From contig JWZX01002682.1 of NCBI GenBank assembly GCA_001275005.1, forward strand, positions 1 through 15,970: a DNA stretch of 15,970 nt. The letters are read 5' to 3'. The notes under the pieces were generated by a model that worked only from the letters and a program-made list of their open reading frames with translations, was not told the origin of the DNA and did no database searches. The translations under genes and the position numbers were made by a program. Source of the stretch: Chrysochromulina tobinii (taxonomy: Eukaryota; Haptophyta; Prymnesiales; Chrysochromulinaceae). Numbering within the stretch: position 1 is the first letter of the stretch; the number at the start of each line of letters is the position of its first letter. Positions 1 through 9,050 of the stretch are shown piece after piece.

Positions 1-1
1 C

Positions 2-3000
2 GACTCCATATTCTACTCGATGCTCGAGGTGCTGCAGCTGATGACTTTCAACGACTGGACGCGTGCAATGTACCTGCTCATGCGCGTGCAGTCGCCGTAT
101 GTGACCATCTACTTTCTCATGTGCGTCGTCGTGTTCGGCTTGTTTATATGCAACCTCTTCCTCGCTGTCATCTTCGAAGAGTTTACCGCGGCGCAGCGGA
201 TGGCTGAGCTCGAAGCCAAGGACGAGGAACATTCTCCCGAAAATGGATCAACGGAGGCAAATGAGGCTGCACTTTTGCCGACGATCACTGCGCCAGCTCA
301 GGCCAGGCGGCCCGTGAATGACTGGTGCCTTCCTCCAGTCCGACCGGGATGCCGCAAGAGCATAGCCACTGTCGTGAGCTCGCAGGCCTTCGACGCCGTG
401 TCTTCCACCGTCGTGGTGCTCAACATGGTGCTCATGAGCCTGCCGTACTACGGAATGTCCATAGAGTATGCCGCCGCCCTTGACCGGGGCGCGATCATCT
501 TCAATAGGATCTACATCGTCGAGATGGGCATGAAGCTCTACGGCCTAGGCTGCAGGGGATACTGGGGCGACGGCTGGAATGCTCTCGACGGCACGATCGT
601 GTTGACGAGTGTCGTCGAGCTGGTTCTCTTTGACAGTGTGGACGGTTTTGCCGTCTTCGCAAGCGGTGGCAGCTTCACACTGTCCTTCTTGCCGCTGCGT
701 AGTATCCGCTTGTTTCGGGTGCTGCGGGTGCTGCGACTCATGCGCACGTGGAAGAACCTGAACAAGATCATCATGGGCTTTGGCAAGGGGTTGTCGCACG
801 TGTACTACCTTTTCCTCCTGATGTTGATCTTCATGCTCATCTTCGCCCTCATGGGCATGCAGCTCTTTGGCGGTGTCTTCATCAAGGCCAACGGCTTCGA
901 GGAGCTCCCACGGATGCACTTCGACTTCTTCGAGCCCGCCATGGTCACCGTCTTCATCCTCATGATGGGTGACTGGCTGGAGGCGATGACTTTTGCTTTC
1001 GAAGCGACGAGCGCCTCCGCCTGCTTATACTACTTGGCCGTAATGCTCGTGGGTCGCTACGTCCTCATCAACCTGGTCATCGCGGTTGTGCTCAGCAGCT
1101 TCGGCGAGGAAGACTCGGGCCCGGTGACTGAGGAAAAGGAAATCCCTCCCTTCTACGACCGGAACGTCCACCGCGACCACTTCCGTCTGGCCAGCAAGGG
1201 CGCCCGCAAAATTCCGACCGAGACGGCGGAGGAGGCGGCGCACGAGGACGAAGACGACGGTGCGGTGCCGATCGTAGGCAGGTCGGCCTCCTGCCTGCAG
1301 GCCACCTGTGCGCGAATCGTCGCTGCTTCGAGCTTCCAAAACTTCATCCTCGTCGCCATCATCGTCTCGTCCGCGTGCTTGGCCCTCGACAGCCCGCGAC
1401 TTGACGAAGACTCTTCGCTGGCGCATACCTTAATCTCGATGGACCTCTACCTGTGGCCATGGCTCTTCCTGTGCGAGCTCCTCCTCAAGGTGGGTGCCTT
1501 TGGCTTCGCGGGCAAGAAGGGCGCGTACATACATGATGGGTGGAACCAGCTCGACTTTGTCATCTTGATTGGCTGGTTCGTGGCGCTCGCAGCGGACGTG
1601 ATCCCATCGCTGCATCACTATCGGATGTTTGCGACCCACGTCCCCGTATTGCGGGTGCTTCGACCACTCAGGCTCGTCTCGAGGAGCCCGGGTATGAAAC
1701 TTGTGCTCTCGTCCTTATACACTGCCGTCCCCGTCGTTGCCAACACAACGGGCGTCATCTTTGTCTTTCAAGTTGGCTTTGCCATTATGGGCATGCAGCT
1801 GTACATGGGGGGGCTAAGCTCGTGCACTGACCCTAGGCTCCAAACGAAATTTGAGTGCACTATCGCCATGTCGAACTCGCTTGCACACTCCCAGTACGTG
1901 GAGACAGATTCGGCGTCGGGGTCAGCCGGGCCCGTGGAGCATCGGGTTCTCATGGGCAGCGGCGGTGGGGACCAAGCGGGGGAGGGCACGGCCCCAGTGC
2001 TATGGCTGCAAACGACTCCCCTGGGCTCGTTTGACTCTTTCGGCTCTTCGATGCTACTCCTCTACGTGATGAGCACCGGTGACAACTGGAAGGTGTACAT
2101 GTTCTCCATGATGGACTCGTCGGGTCATGACAAGGGCCCGGAGCGCTCCGACGCGTCGCCGCATGTCATCTTCTCGGTCGCCTGGATGTTCGTTGGATCC
2201 TTGGTTGCCATGAATCTTTTCGTCGCCGTCATCGTTGGAGAGTTTACGAAGATCAAGGCTGACAGCGAGGGCACAGCGACCATGACCAAGGAGCAGCAGC
2301 AGTGGGTCACCGTCATGCGAAGTGCGTCAGAAATGGGCTCGAAGAAGATCCCCAAGGTCGTGCAAATCCCTACCCACCCGGTGCGCCGATGCCTCTACTT
2401 CGTGGTCACCTCCGAAACCTTTGACATGGCCATGTTGGTCATCATCTTCTTGATGATCGGCGCGATGGCGTTCGACTATTGGGGTATCGAAGAGGATTAC
2501 GTGGCCTTCTACTACTACAAGAAATGTTTCGATTACTCGGCCTACTTCTTGTACTTAGAGTTCGTCATGAAGATTTTGGGCCTCGGCGTGGAGGGCTATT
2601 TCTCGGACGGCTGGCACCGCTTCGACTTTGTGATCGTGTGCGTGGCCATCGTGGGCTCGGAGGGGCTCTCGCACGGTCTGCCTGTCAACCCTACGCTGCT
2701 GCGTGCGCCGCGTGCCCTTCGCATCTTACGCATGATCCGCCTCCTCAAGTACTTCAAGGACTTGCGAAGCCTCTTGCTGACACTGATCTTCAGCTTCCCA
2801 GCTATGTTAAACGTGTGCGGCGTGCTCTCTATCGTAATTTTCATCTACGCCCTCCTCGGAGTTGATCTCTTTACCTACGTCGTGCACCAGGACTCAATCA
2901 ACGACGATCGTAACTTTGATACCCTCGGCAAAGCTGGGCTGCTGCTCTTTCAGGTCCTGACCGGCGACAATTGGTCCGGTCTCATGGCCGACGCCATGGT

Positions 3001-4030
3001 CTCAGAGCAGCTCGGCCATTGCAACATGGAGGCGGGTGATTGCGGCTCGTGGGTCGCCTTGCCGTACTTCATCTCCTTCCAGATTATTGGCTCCTTCGTA
3101 ATGCTCAACGTTATTGTCGCCGTCATCCTCGAGGCCTTCACCAGCATCAGTTCGCAGGATATCAGGATCGTCCAAATTACGGATCTCGAATACTTCCGAG
3201 AGATGTGGTCTACCTTCGATTTAGATGGTGACAGCTACATATCAGCTATGGACATGCCGGATCTATTGTTGAAGGTGCCACGACCGCTGGGTTACAAAGG
3301 CTTTGCAAGCAGGAACAAGGTCGTGCGCATTTGCGTGGGGCTCAAGTTCAAGCTGCACGACGGGCAGGTTGCGTTTCATGAGGTGCTCATCGCGCTCATC
3401 AGGCACAACTTCGACGTGGTCATGTCGCGCGATCTCGCCAACTTTGGTGGCGGCGACCCCGAGAAGATGATGGAGGAGCTGAAATCCCACTTTCCTGCGA
3501 CGGCGGCGCCACCGCCGCCGCCGCCGCCGCCGCCGCCGCGGCGGGGGGCTAAGTTCTCACCCGCCGAGAAGTTTGCGCGTAATATGCACGAGGGAGACGC
3601 CAGTCTGGTCTTTGCGCTCGACGTGATCTCGAAATATACGCGCCAATTTCGGCAGTGGAAGAAGCGGGCGCTCACTGCCGACAAATCGGAAAGACGCGTG
3701 AATCAGAGATTGAATAAGGCGCGTAAGACTATCGACGGGCTCGCGCGTGATGCTACGCCGCTATTAGACGCTAGCGCTGCAATTGAGCTGGAGGCGCACC
3801 ATAAGACGGAGGAGTCCCGACCTCGGGAGCCTTGGAGCCTACCTTTATGTGCATCTGGGCAAGACACGCACAGTTTTAGCGACCTGACGTACATCGATAG
3901 GTTTGCGCGTGCTGCTGCTGCGTCACGGACAGACTCTGTCAAGAATGAGGCGGAGCCCCGGCAACAGTTGGGTGGAGCGCTCCATGGATCGCGCAACAAC
4001 TGGCGAGGTTCACACATGGATATGTTCTGA
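2..4030 (+). CDS. Four-domain voltage-gated cation channel alpha subunit (Cav/Nav type), 5' end missing
   Basis: Pore-forming subunit of a plasma-membrane or endomembrane Ca2+/Na+ channel. The frame is open to the left edge, and residues before the first Met (nt 20) already fit the repeat I pore helix, so repeat I S1-S5 lie outside the window. Seen in order: repeat I P-loop (TFNDW, nt 44-58) and S6; repeat II with Arg-rich S4 (about nt 686-760) and pore MGDW (about nt 964-975); repeat III with S4 LRVLRPLRL (about nt 1648-1680) and pore TGDNW (about nt 2074-2089); a III-IV linker with TKEQQ and GSKK; repeat IV with S4 (about nt 2695-2755) and pore TGDNW (about nt 2959-2974). An EF-hand follows S6 (loop nt 3218-3253; Asp at loop positions 1, 3, 5 and 12), then ten consecutive prolines (nt 3509-3538) and a basic, hydrophilic tail. 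The selectivity positions read N/D/D/D. Family is secure; ion selectivity is not. No intron is needed across 4 kb. Confidence 0.95.
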   Translation, partial: DSIFYSMLEVLQLMTFNDWTRAMYLLMRVQSPYVTIYFLMCVVVFGLFICNLFLAVIFEEFTAAQRMAELEAKDEEHSPENGSTEANEAALLPTITAPAQARRPVNDWCLPPVRPGCRKSIATVVSSQAFDAVSSTVVVLNMVLMSLPYYGMSIEYAAALDRGAIIFNRIYIVEMGMKLYGLGCRGYWGDGWNALDGTIVLTSVVELVLFDSVDGFAVFASGGSFTLSFLPLRSIRLFRVLRVLRLMRTWKNLNKIIMGFGKGLSHVYYLFLLMLIFMLIFALMGMQLFGGVFIKANGFEELPRMHFDFFEPAMVTVFILMMGDWLEAMTFAFEATSASACLYYLAVMLVGRYVLINLVIAVVLSSFGEEDSGPVTEEKEIPPFYDRNVHRDHFRLASKGARKIPTETAEEAAHEDEDDGAVPIVGRSASCLQATCARIVAASSFQNFILVAIIVSSACLALDSPRLDEDSSLAHTLISMDLYLWPWLFLCELLLKVGAFGFAGKKGAYIHDGWNQLDFVILIGWFVALAADVIPSLHHYRMFATHVPVLRVLRPLRLVSRSPGMKLVLSSLYTAVPVVANTTGVIFVFQVGFAIMGMQLYMGGLSSCTDPRLQTKFECTIAMSNSLAHSQYVETDSASGSAGPVEHRVLMGSGGGDQAGEGTAPVLWLQTTPLGSFDSFGSSMLLLYVMSTGDNWKVYMFSMMDSSGHDKGPERSDASPHVIFSVAWMFVGSLVAMNLFVAVIVGEFTKIKADSEGTATMTKEQQQWVTVMRSASEMGSKKIPKVVQIPTHPVRRCLYFVVTSETFDMAMLVIIFLMIGAMAFDYWGIEEDYVAFYYYKKCFDYSAYFLYLEFVMKILGLGVEGYFSDGWHRFDFVIVCVAIVGSEGLSHGLPVNPTLLRAPRALRILRMIRLLKYFKDLRSLLLTLIFSFPAMLNVCGVLSIVIFIYALLGVDLFTYVVHQDSINDDRNFDTLGKAGLLLFQVLTGDNWSGLMADAMVSEQLGHCNMEAGDCGSWVALPYFISFQIIGSFVMLNVIVAVILEAFTSISSQDIRIVQITDLEYFREMWSTFDLDGDSYISAMDMPDLLLKVPRPLGYKGFASRNKVVRICVGLKFKLHDGQVAFHEVLIALIRHNFDVVMSRDLANFGGGDPEKMMEELKSHFPATAAPPPPPPPPPPRRGAKFSPAEKFARNMHEGDASLVFALDVISKYTRQFRQWKKRALTADKSERRVNQRLNKARKTIDGLARDATPLLDASAAIELEAHHKTEESRPREPWSLPLCASGQDTHSFSDLTYIDRFARAAAASRTDSVKNEAEPRQQLGGALHGSRNNWRGSHMDMF
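3218..3253 (+). other. EF-hand Ca2+-binding loop in the channel C-tail
   Basis: A 12-residue loop, DLDGDSYISAMD, lies about 25 residues after repeat IV S6. Asp occupies positions 1, 3 and 5 and Ile position 8 as in canonical EF-hands, but position 12 is Asp instead of Glu and position 6 is Ser instead of Gly. Cav and Nav channels carry an EF-hand-like domain at this place, and many of those have lost the acidic ligands. Retained acidic ligands suggest, by inference, that this one binds Ca2+. Confidence 0.7.
3509..3538 (+). repeat. CCG microsatellite encoding ten prolines in the channel C-tail
   Basis: Ten Pro codons (one CCA followed by nine CCG) encode an uninterrupted proline run between the EF-hand region and the basic terminal tail. 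It is in frame with the channel gene. Such runs are prone to length variation and may act as a flexible spacer or a profilin/SH3-type ligand, but no specific partner can be inferred. Confidence 0.85.
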
Positions 4031-4252
4031 GTAGACACGGTGCTCACTACTATTCCGCGCGTCGCCAGCGCTCCCGCCTTTTAGACAGATGTCCCGACCG
4101 CAACGGGCCCTTCCGCCTCACGCTCCAATAGCAATACATAGCACATGACGTAGAGTACGCTTCTAGGGCCGACTAGAGTCGTTGGTCCGACTCATCGAGC
4201 ACTCGGGCAGATGGTCCCTGAGTGTCCTTGATTACCCTTTAATTAACGTGTG

Positions 4253-7066
4253 ATGGAAGTTTTAGTGCTCGCGACGCTCACGCTGTACGCGCCGCCGCCG
4301 ACGCTATCGCCAACATTATACAAGCCGCTGCCGCTCGGCAGCTACCGTGCCTCGGGCTGGTTGCTCGGCCAGCTCACGCAGCAGGCCAACACACTCTCGG
4401 GGCACCTCAACCTCTTCTGGGCTGACGTGCAAGACTCCGTGTGGGTCGGAGGAAAGAGCGACAAGTCAGGCGCGGGCCACGAGCGCGGGCCGTATTGGCT
4501 CAACGGCCTCGTGCCGCTCGTGGCCATCCTGAACGCATCAAAGCCCACGGGCTTGAATGTTCACGTGGCCAAGCAAGTGGACGAGTGGATCGTCTACATC
4601 CTCGATCATCAGAACGCAACTACGGGATGGCTCGGGCCCGACGACGGCCTCGGCGGCAAAGGGGATGACTACTGGAGTGCTTGGAACGTGGTCGCCGCGC
4701 TCCTCCAATATGCGGATGCCAAGCGAGGCACACCCATCGCCGCGCGCTGCATGGACTCAGTGCTCGCACACATCGCCGAGGCGTCCCGCCGCATGAAGAC
4801 GACGCCGCTGAAGGATGGCGGTTGGAGTCAGAACCGTTGGCAGGATTGGGTGTACCTATGTGAGTGGACGGCCGATATGGGCGTGACCGAAGCACAGCGA
4901 CGCATGCTCTACGAGGCCTCGCAGCTCGCATTCGGGCAGCGCTGGGACTGGCAAAGGTACTATGCTCAAGACAGCACATTCGCGCACCAGTTCCCGGAGA
5001 AGAATGTGCCCGACTGGACGATGTATGACCACGGCGTGAACAACGCGATGGGCCTCAAGTGGGGCGCCGTCGCCTACCGGCTGACGGGCGACCCGACCTA
5101 TCTCGCCGAGATCGACAAGATGCTCGCGATGCAGGACCGTTACCAAGGGCAGCCTTACGGCATGTTCTCGGCTGACGAGGTCTTTGGTGGGCGCGCGCTC
5201 AATCGCGGCATCGAGCTGTGCGCCGTGGTGGAGCAGATGTACTCGCTTGAGGTGGCCTTCCGCGTAGGTGCGGAGCTCCCGAGTGCGGTCAGCTGGCTCG
5301 ACCGTTTGGAGACGCTCGCCTTCAACGCTCTGCCCGCCACAATTTCGGCCGATATGTGGCAGCATCAGTACCTGCAGCAGGCCAATGAGATCACGGCGTG
5401 CGTGACGGATCCGCATGTGTGGCAGCAGGATGGTCCCGACTCAACGCTCTTCGGCGTCGAGCCCAATTTTGGATGCTGCACGGCCAACTTCAACCAGGTA
5501 CGCCGACGGCCACAACGTTTGTCGCACTGTGCAGACCCTCCCAGCCCCTCTGGTGGGTTCCCTCTGGTGTCCCCTCTGGTGGGTTCCCTCTGGTGTCCCC
5601 TCTGGTGGGTTCCCTCTGGTGTCCCCTCTGGTGGGTTCCCTCTGGTGTCCCCTCTGGTGGGTTCCCTCTGGTGTCCCCTCTGGTGTCCCCTCTGGTGTCC
5701 CCTCTGGTGTGTTCAACTCAGTGCCACACTGACTTGCCTCTATGACGAGTCGCCTCTCTGAGTCGCCTATGTTGAGAAATGCCTCTCTGATCGCCGCTGA
5801 TGGGCCGGTGTGCTCGATGCTCCTGCGCAGGGGTGGCCCAAGTACGCGGCCTCCGCTCTGCTCACACGTGTCTCTGACGGCGCGCTTCTCGTGGCGCTTC
5901 CCGTGCCGATCGCCGCCACGCTGGCCGACGGCACGGTGGTGACCGTCGACACCGAGTATCCTCTCGAGGATACTGTCCGCGTGAGCGTAACTGTGCCCGC
6001 GCGGCGCACCACGCCCCTGCCGGTGCTGCTTCGCGTTCCAAGTTGGGCTGTGAACGCCGTCTTCTCGGTGGATGGAGGCGACAACAAGACCGTGGCCAAC
6101 GGCACGTTGGTCAGCACAAAGTGCCTCGCCGGGTGGACGACGCAGCTCACTTTGGATCTGCGGCCCGAGATTCGCGTGGAGACGGGCTGGGGCGTGAAGG
6201 CGGACCACCTCTCCAACGGCCACATCGATGCCAACGGCTATAGCCGCTGGAGTGGCGCACTGCCTGCGGGGGGCGACTTGCACAGTGGCAACTACTCGGT
6301 GCTCGAGGCGACGCTCTGGTGTAACGCGACGTCCGCGTGCGTGGGCTTCACCATGCAGTCGGACGGGCCAACAGCGATGGTGGAGGAGCAGGGAGAGGCG
6401 GCGGAGGGCGAGGACGAGGACGAGGACGACGCGGATGCGGCCACTCACGAGCTGCTGGATGAGCATCGTCATCAGCACCGCCACCTCCACCGCCACGGTA
6501 CTCGGGGCAAGGCGCGCGCTGGACCTCCGCCCTCGCCACCAGAAGGAGGCGCCGTCCCGGGCAGCTCGCTCGTCTACTTCAAGCGCCACTTTGGCCCCAA
6601 TGGCGACGCGCGATGGGCCTCGTACGCAAAGGCATGGGCGGGCCGCGACACGAACGCGGCCGCCGTGCGGCGCGGTCCTCTGCTGTTCGCCCTGCAGCTC
6701 GAGCAGACAGCAACGGTCGTCAAGACATGGGAACCGTTCCACAACACTGACCTCTCGTTCACCACGCCCTCGGTCTGGAACTACGCGCTGCGCGTCGACC
6801 CTACGGCGCCCATCACGCCGCTTGTCTTTGAGCGCATCACCTCGCAGACGAACGTGCCCTTCAACTCGAGTGCCCCGAACATGCGCATTCGCGCGCTCGC
6901 CACACGGCTCAATTTATGGAATGAGTCCCTCCTGGCTGCCGACGAGCCGCCGCCGTCGCCCGTGCAGCTCGGAGCGGCCGAGGCGTCGAGCACCGAAGAG
7001 GTGATCCTCATACCGTACGGCGCCACGGAGCTCCGCATGGGGGCGATGCCGTGGGCGATGCCATGA
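4253..7066 (+). CDS. GH127/DUF1680-like beta-L-arabinofuranosidase-type glycosidase, two exons
   Basis: Predicted to cleave beta-linked L-arabinofuranose or a related sugar from glycans or glycoproteins. Exons 4253-5497 and 5831-7066 join in phase 0 to give about 826 residues. Family signatures: PLPLGS near the start, ERGPYW and DDYWSAWNV in the (alpha/alpha)6 barrel, DHGVNNAMGLK, SADE (about 306-309), GIELC with Glu321 and Cys323, NFGCC with Cys408-Cys409, RRGPLLFAL, and the terminal IPYGATELRMG. Glu-x-Cys plus Cys-Cys matches the Zn-bound cysteine-nucleophile centre known for HypBA1, so the enzyme is probably active. The start is ATG 4253: an in-frame stop lies at 4244, and the preceding GTG at 4250 is not a credible eukaryotic start. 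A short hydrophobic N-terminus may be a weak signal peptide. A Cys-containing module with acidic and His-rich linkers interrupts the C-terminal beta region (about nt 6240-6640). Substrate is uncertain. Confidence 0.88.
5498..5830 (+). other. Phase-0 GT-AG intron in the GH127-like gene
   Basis: The donor CAG|GTACGC at 5498 and the acceptor TGCGCAG|GGG ending at 5830 bound a 333-nt intron. Joining them converts ...CCTANFNQ directly into GWPKYA..., the sequence expected at this point of DUF1680 enzymes. Half of the intron is a tandem repeat. If retained, the upstream frame stays open to a stop at 5759-5761 and adds 88 Pro/Leu/Val/Trp-rich residues in place of the C-terminal half. This is the only intron needed for any gene in the window. 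Confidence 0.9.
5545..5710 (+). repeat. 26-bp minisatellite inside the GH127-like intron
   Basis: Five essentially identical 26-bp units (two related 13-mers, cccctctggtggg and ttccctctggtgt) run from 5545 to 5674. Three 12-bp units of cccctctggtgt follow to 5710. The near-perfect identity between units suggests recent expansion. The unit length is not divisible by three, and all three forward frames remain open across the array, so it generates long spurious reading frames. Confidence 0.97.
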
Positions 7067-7604
7067 TGCATCTAATGGCTTGATTGAAGCGGGCCTCTCG
7101 GCCCACCCAGTCGTCCCCCCCGAGAGGGCCACCTCCAGTCGTCCCCCCGGGGGTCGCGAGGCTCCCCGTTACACGTCATTGGTCACCTGGCCGCCCGGGG
7201 TTGCCCGTTACACAGCCCGTTACACAGCCCGGGGCTGCCCGTCTCATCGCATCATTTGGCCGCGAGCGAATCCGGGCGAGGGCTCGGACGGACGGAGTCA
7301 TCAGTAGCCGTATAGCCGTAGCGCTGTCTAAGTCTATAAGTGTGCGTACGGCAACAGCTGCAGTGCCGAGGCAGCCGCGCTTCGGTTTGCGTTGGCGTTT
7401 TTTCGTTAAGTCGGCGTTGTGCCGGGGTCCTCTATTAGTATTACGTGATGCCCATACGTCGCGTGCTGCAACACATGGGCACCCGCCCACAGGCCACTTG
7501 CATACTATCTTCAGCATCCTTAATTCGGGTCTCATCTTGCTCTTGTGACGCTTCAGTGGTTCAGACGTGACTCTCCCCGGTCCGTCGAGGCACACGCGGA
7601 TCGC
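7067..7604. other. Convergent intergenic region with short GC-rich direct repeats
   Basis: This 538-bp gap separates the 3' ends of the GH127-like gene and VPS26C, so it should hold both 3' UTRs and polyadenylation sites; no consensus signal is recognisable. It contains ccagtcgtcccccc twice (7107-7120 and 7135-7148) and cccgttacacag twice in tandem (7204-7215 and 7216-7227), with a partial copy near 7165. Open frames here lack recognisable protein features. No RNA gene is seen. Confidence 0.6.
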
Positions 7605-9050
7605 TCATCCCAACGGGCCGAGAGGGCCGTCGTCGTCGACAGGGTCCACTCCGAGATCCATTCGGCTCAGCGGGTCCGCCTCCTGCGCCTCCATCATCGC
7701 CTTCAGCGGATCGAGCGCCGGCGCCTTTTTGGGCGCCGGCGCCGGTGCTGGCGCCGGCGCCGCCACTTTCTTGGGTGGCGGCGGCGGTGGGGCCAGCCCC
7801 CCTAACGGATCACCTCCCGAATTCCCGCCCAACGGATCCTCCTCCTCCTCCGGCTCGGCGGCGGCAGGGGCCGGCTTGCGCCTTACATCGTTCCCCGCCA
7901 TCTGCTCGAGCAGCTTGAGCGCATCGTCGGCTGTCTCGTTGAGCCCCTTACGGATCAAGGCATTGGCCGGATTTGGGGCCATCTTGCCGTCGTCCTCCCG
8001 AGGCGTTTCCCGCGGCGCTCCTACAGGCCCCACAGTAAAAGATGGACCGCCCCCTAAGGGGTCGGCGGGAGCGCCTAAAGGATCCGAGGCCGCAGACAAG
8101 GCATTCAGGTCGGCGGCCGTGGCCGAGGCCGTGGGCGTGGGCGGCGCAAGGGATGGCGACGCCCGGCACAACTTCAGTGGGAAGTTCTCGGTGAGCAGGT
8201 GACCATCTGAGAAGAGGATCACGAGGTTCACCTCGAAGTCGACTTTGAACGAGCGGGTGGAGACGGTGGGGCACGTGAAGAGGCGTGGGAAGACCATGTG
8301 GATCGGGATGGGCCAGTGATGGCAGATCGGGCCGTCGGCGATTTGAATGTTTTGGATCTCGGTCGCCTCGCGCGCCATGCCATCATTATAGGAGCACGTC
8401 TCCACCCGAACCAGCTGCAGCTCGATCGACTTAATGGTGGCCGTGCACTCCTCGACGACGACCTCGCCCGTGAGCGGCAGCGAGATGTTGCAGATCGTCG
8501 TGTCGAGCTGCCCCGTTATTTTGAACGTCGGCACGTGGTGCAGCGCACTCTTGCGAACATTCTCGAGCGATTCGGGCACGATCGAAAAGGGTGCGGAGTT
8601 GATCTTGGGCGGCTTGGGTTCGGGCGCCTCGATGATGAACTCGATCGAGCGTTTGAGGTTCTTGTTGAGCATGCCACGGCGAACCTCGACCGTGATCACG
8701 TACTGGATGTTGATGAAGACGCCGTGGTATGACTCAAGCAGCTTCTCGCCCAGTGCCGGCTTCAGCTCGATCTCGAAGTCGAAGTCGACGCCGCCGTCGG
8801 GCAGCTTGCCGGGCGGCTGCAGCTCCGCCGAGTGCATGAGCAGCTGCACGGGCTTGATCGATGAGTAGAAGGCCTCGAACAGGCCGACGCTCTTCGCAGA
8901 GAGCTGCAAGCTCGCCTGGCCCTCGGCAACGAGGCTGATGCCCTCGTGAGGCAACGGGGCGCCCCGACCGTGGACGTTGACCACGCCCTTGAGCGTTTGT
9001 CCAGGATTGTACACACGATCGATGCGTGAGAGGCGGATCTCCACAGACAT
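7605..9050 (-). CDS. VPS26C: VPS26C (DSCR3) retriever-complex subunit with an Asp-Pro-Leu repeat tail
   Basis: Arrestin-fold subunit of retriever (with VPS35L and VPS29), which recycles membrane cargo from endosomes; it acts on the cytosolic face of endosomes. Residues 1-296 cover the full length of human VPS26C (about 297 aa) and keep its hallmark segments: LQLSAKSVG (about 48-56), YHGVFINIQY (108-117), LTGEVVVE (193-200), ELQLVRVETC (210-219), ATEIQNIQIADG (229-240), MVFPRLFTCP (252-261) and ENFPLKLCR (288-296). This separates it from retromer VPS26A/B. Residues 297-481 form an extra low-complexity tail rich in Pro, Ala and acidic residues, with six DPL motifs, a proline run and an Ala-Pro repeat. 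The gene is a single exon; ATG 9050 aligns with the family's N-terminus. It converges with the GH127-like gene. Confidence 0.95.
   Translation of the reverse strand: MSVEIRLSRIDRVYNPGQTLKGVVNVHGRGAPLPHEGISLVAEGQASLQLSAKSVGLFEAFYSSIKPVQLLMHSAELQPPGKLPDGGVDFDFEIELKPALGEKLLESYHGVFINIQYVITVEVRRGMLNKNLKRSIEFIIEAPEPKPPKINSAPFSIVPESLENVRKSALHHVPTFKITGQLDTTICNISLPLTGEVVVEECTATIKSIELQLVRVETCSYNDGMAREATEIQNIQIADGPICHHWPIPIHMVFPRLFTCPTVSTRSFKVDFEVNLVILFSDGHLLTENFPLKLCRASPSLAPPTPTASATAADLNALSAASDPLGAPADPLGGGPSFTVGPVGAPRETPREDDGKMAPNPANALIRKGLNETADDALKLLEQMAGNDVRRKPAPAAAEPEEEEDPLGGNSGGDPLGGLAPPPPPPKKVAAPAPAPAPAPKKAPALDPLKAMMEAQEADPLSRMDLGVDPVDDDGPLGPLG

Noticed and set aside
4250-4252. GTG as start of the GH127-like gene
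   Set aside because: Eukaryotic nuclear genes rarely start at GTG, and ATG follows immediately at 4253, with an in-frame stop at 4244.
5545-5710. CRISPR-like array
   Set aside because: The units are directly contiguous with no unique spacers, inside a spliceosomal intron of a eukaryotic gene; it is a minisatellite.
5441-6742. Long minus-strand open frame (433 codons) across the GH127-like gene
   Set aside because: It is antisense to well-supported coding exons and the intron minisatellite, its translation is Arg/His/Val-rich low complexity, and no domain is recognisable.
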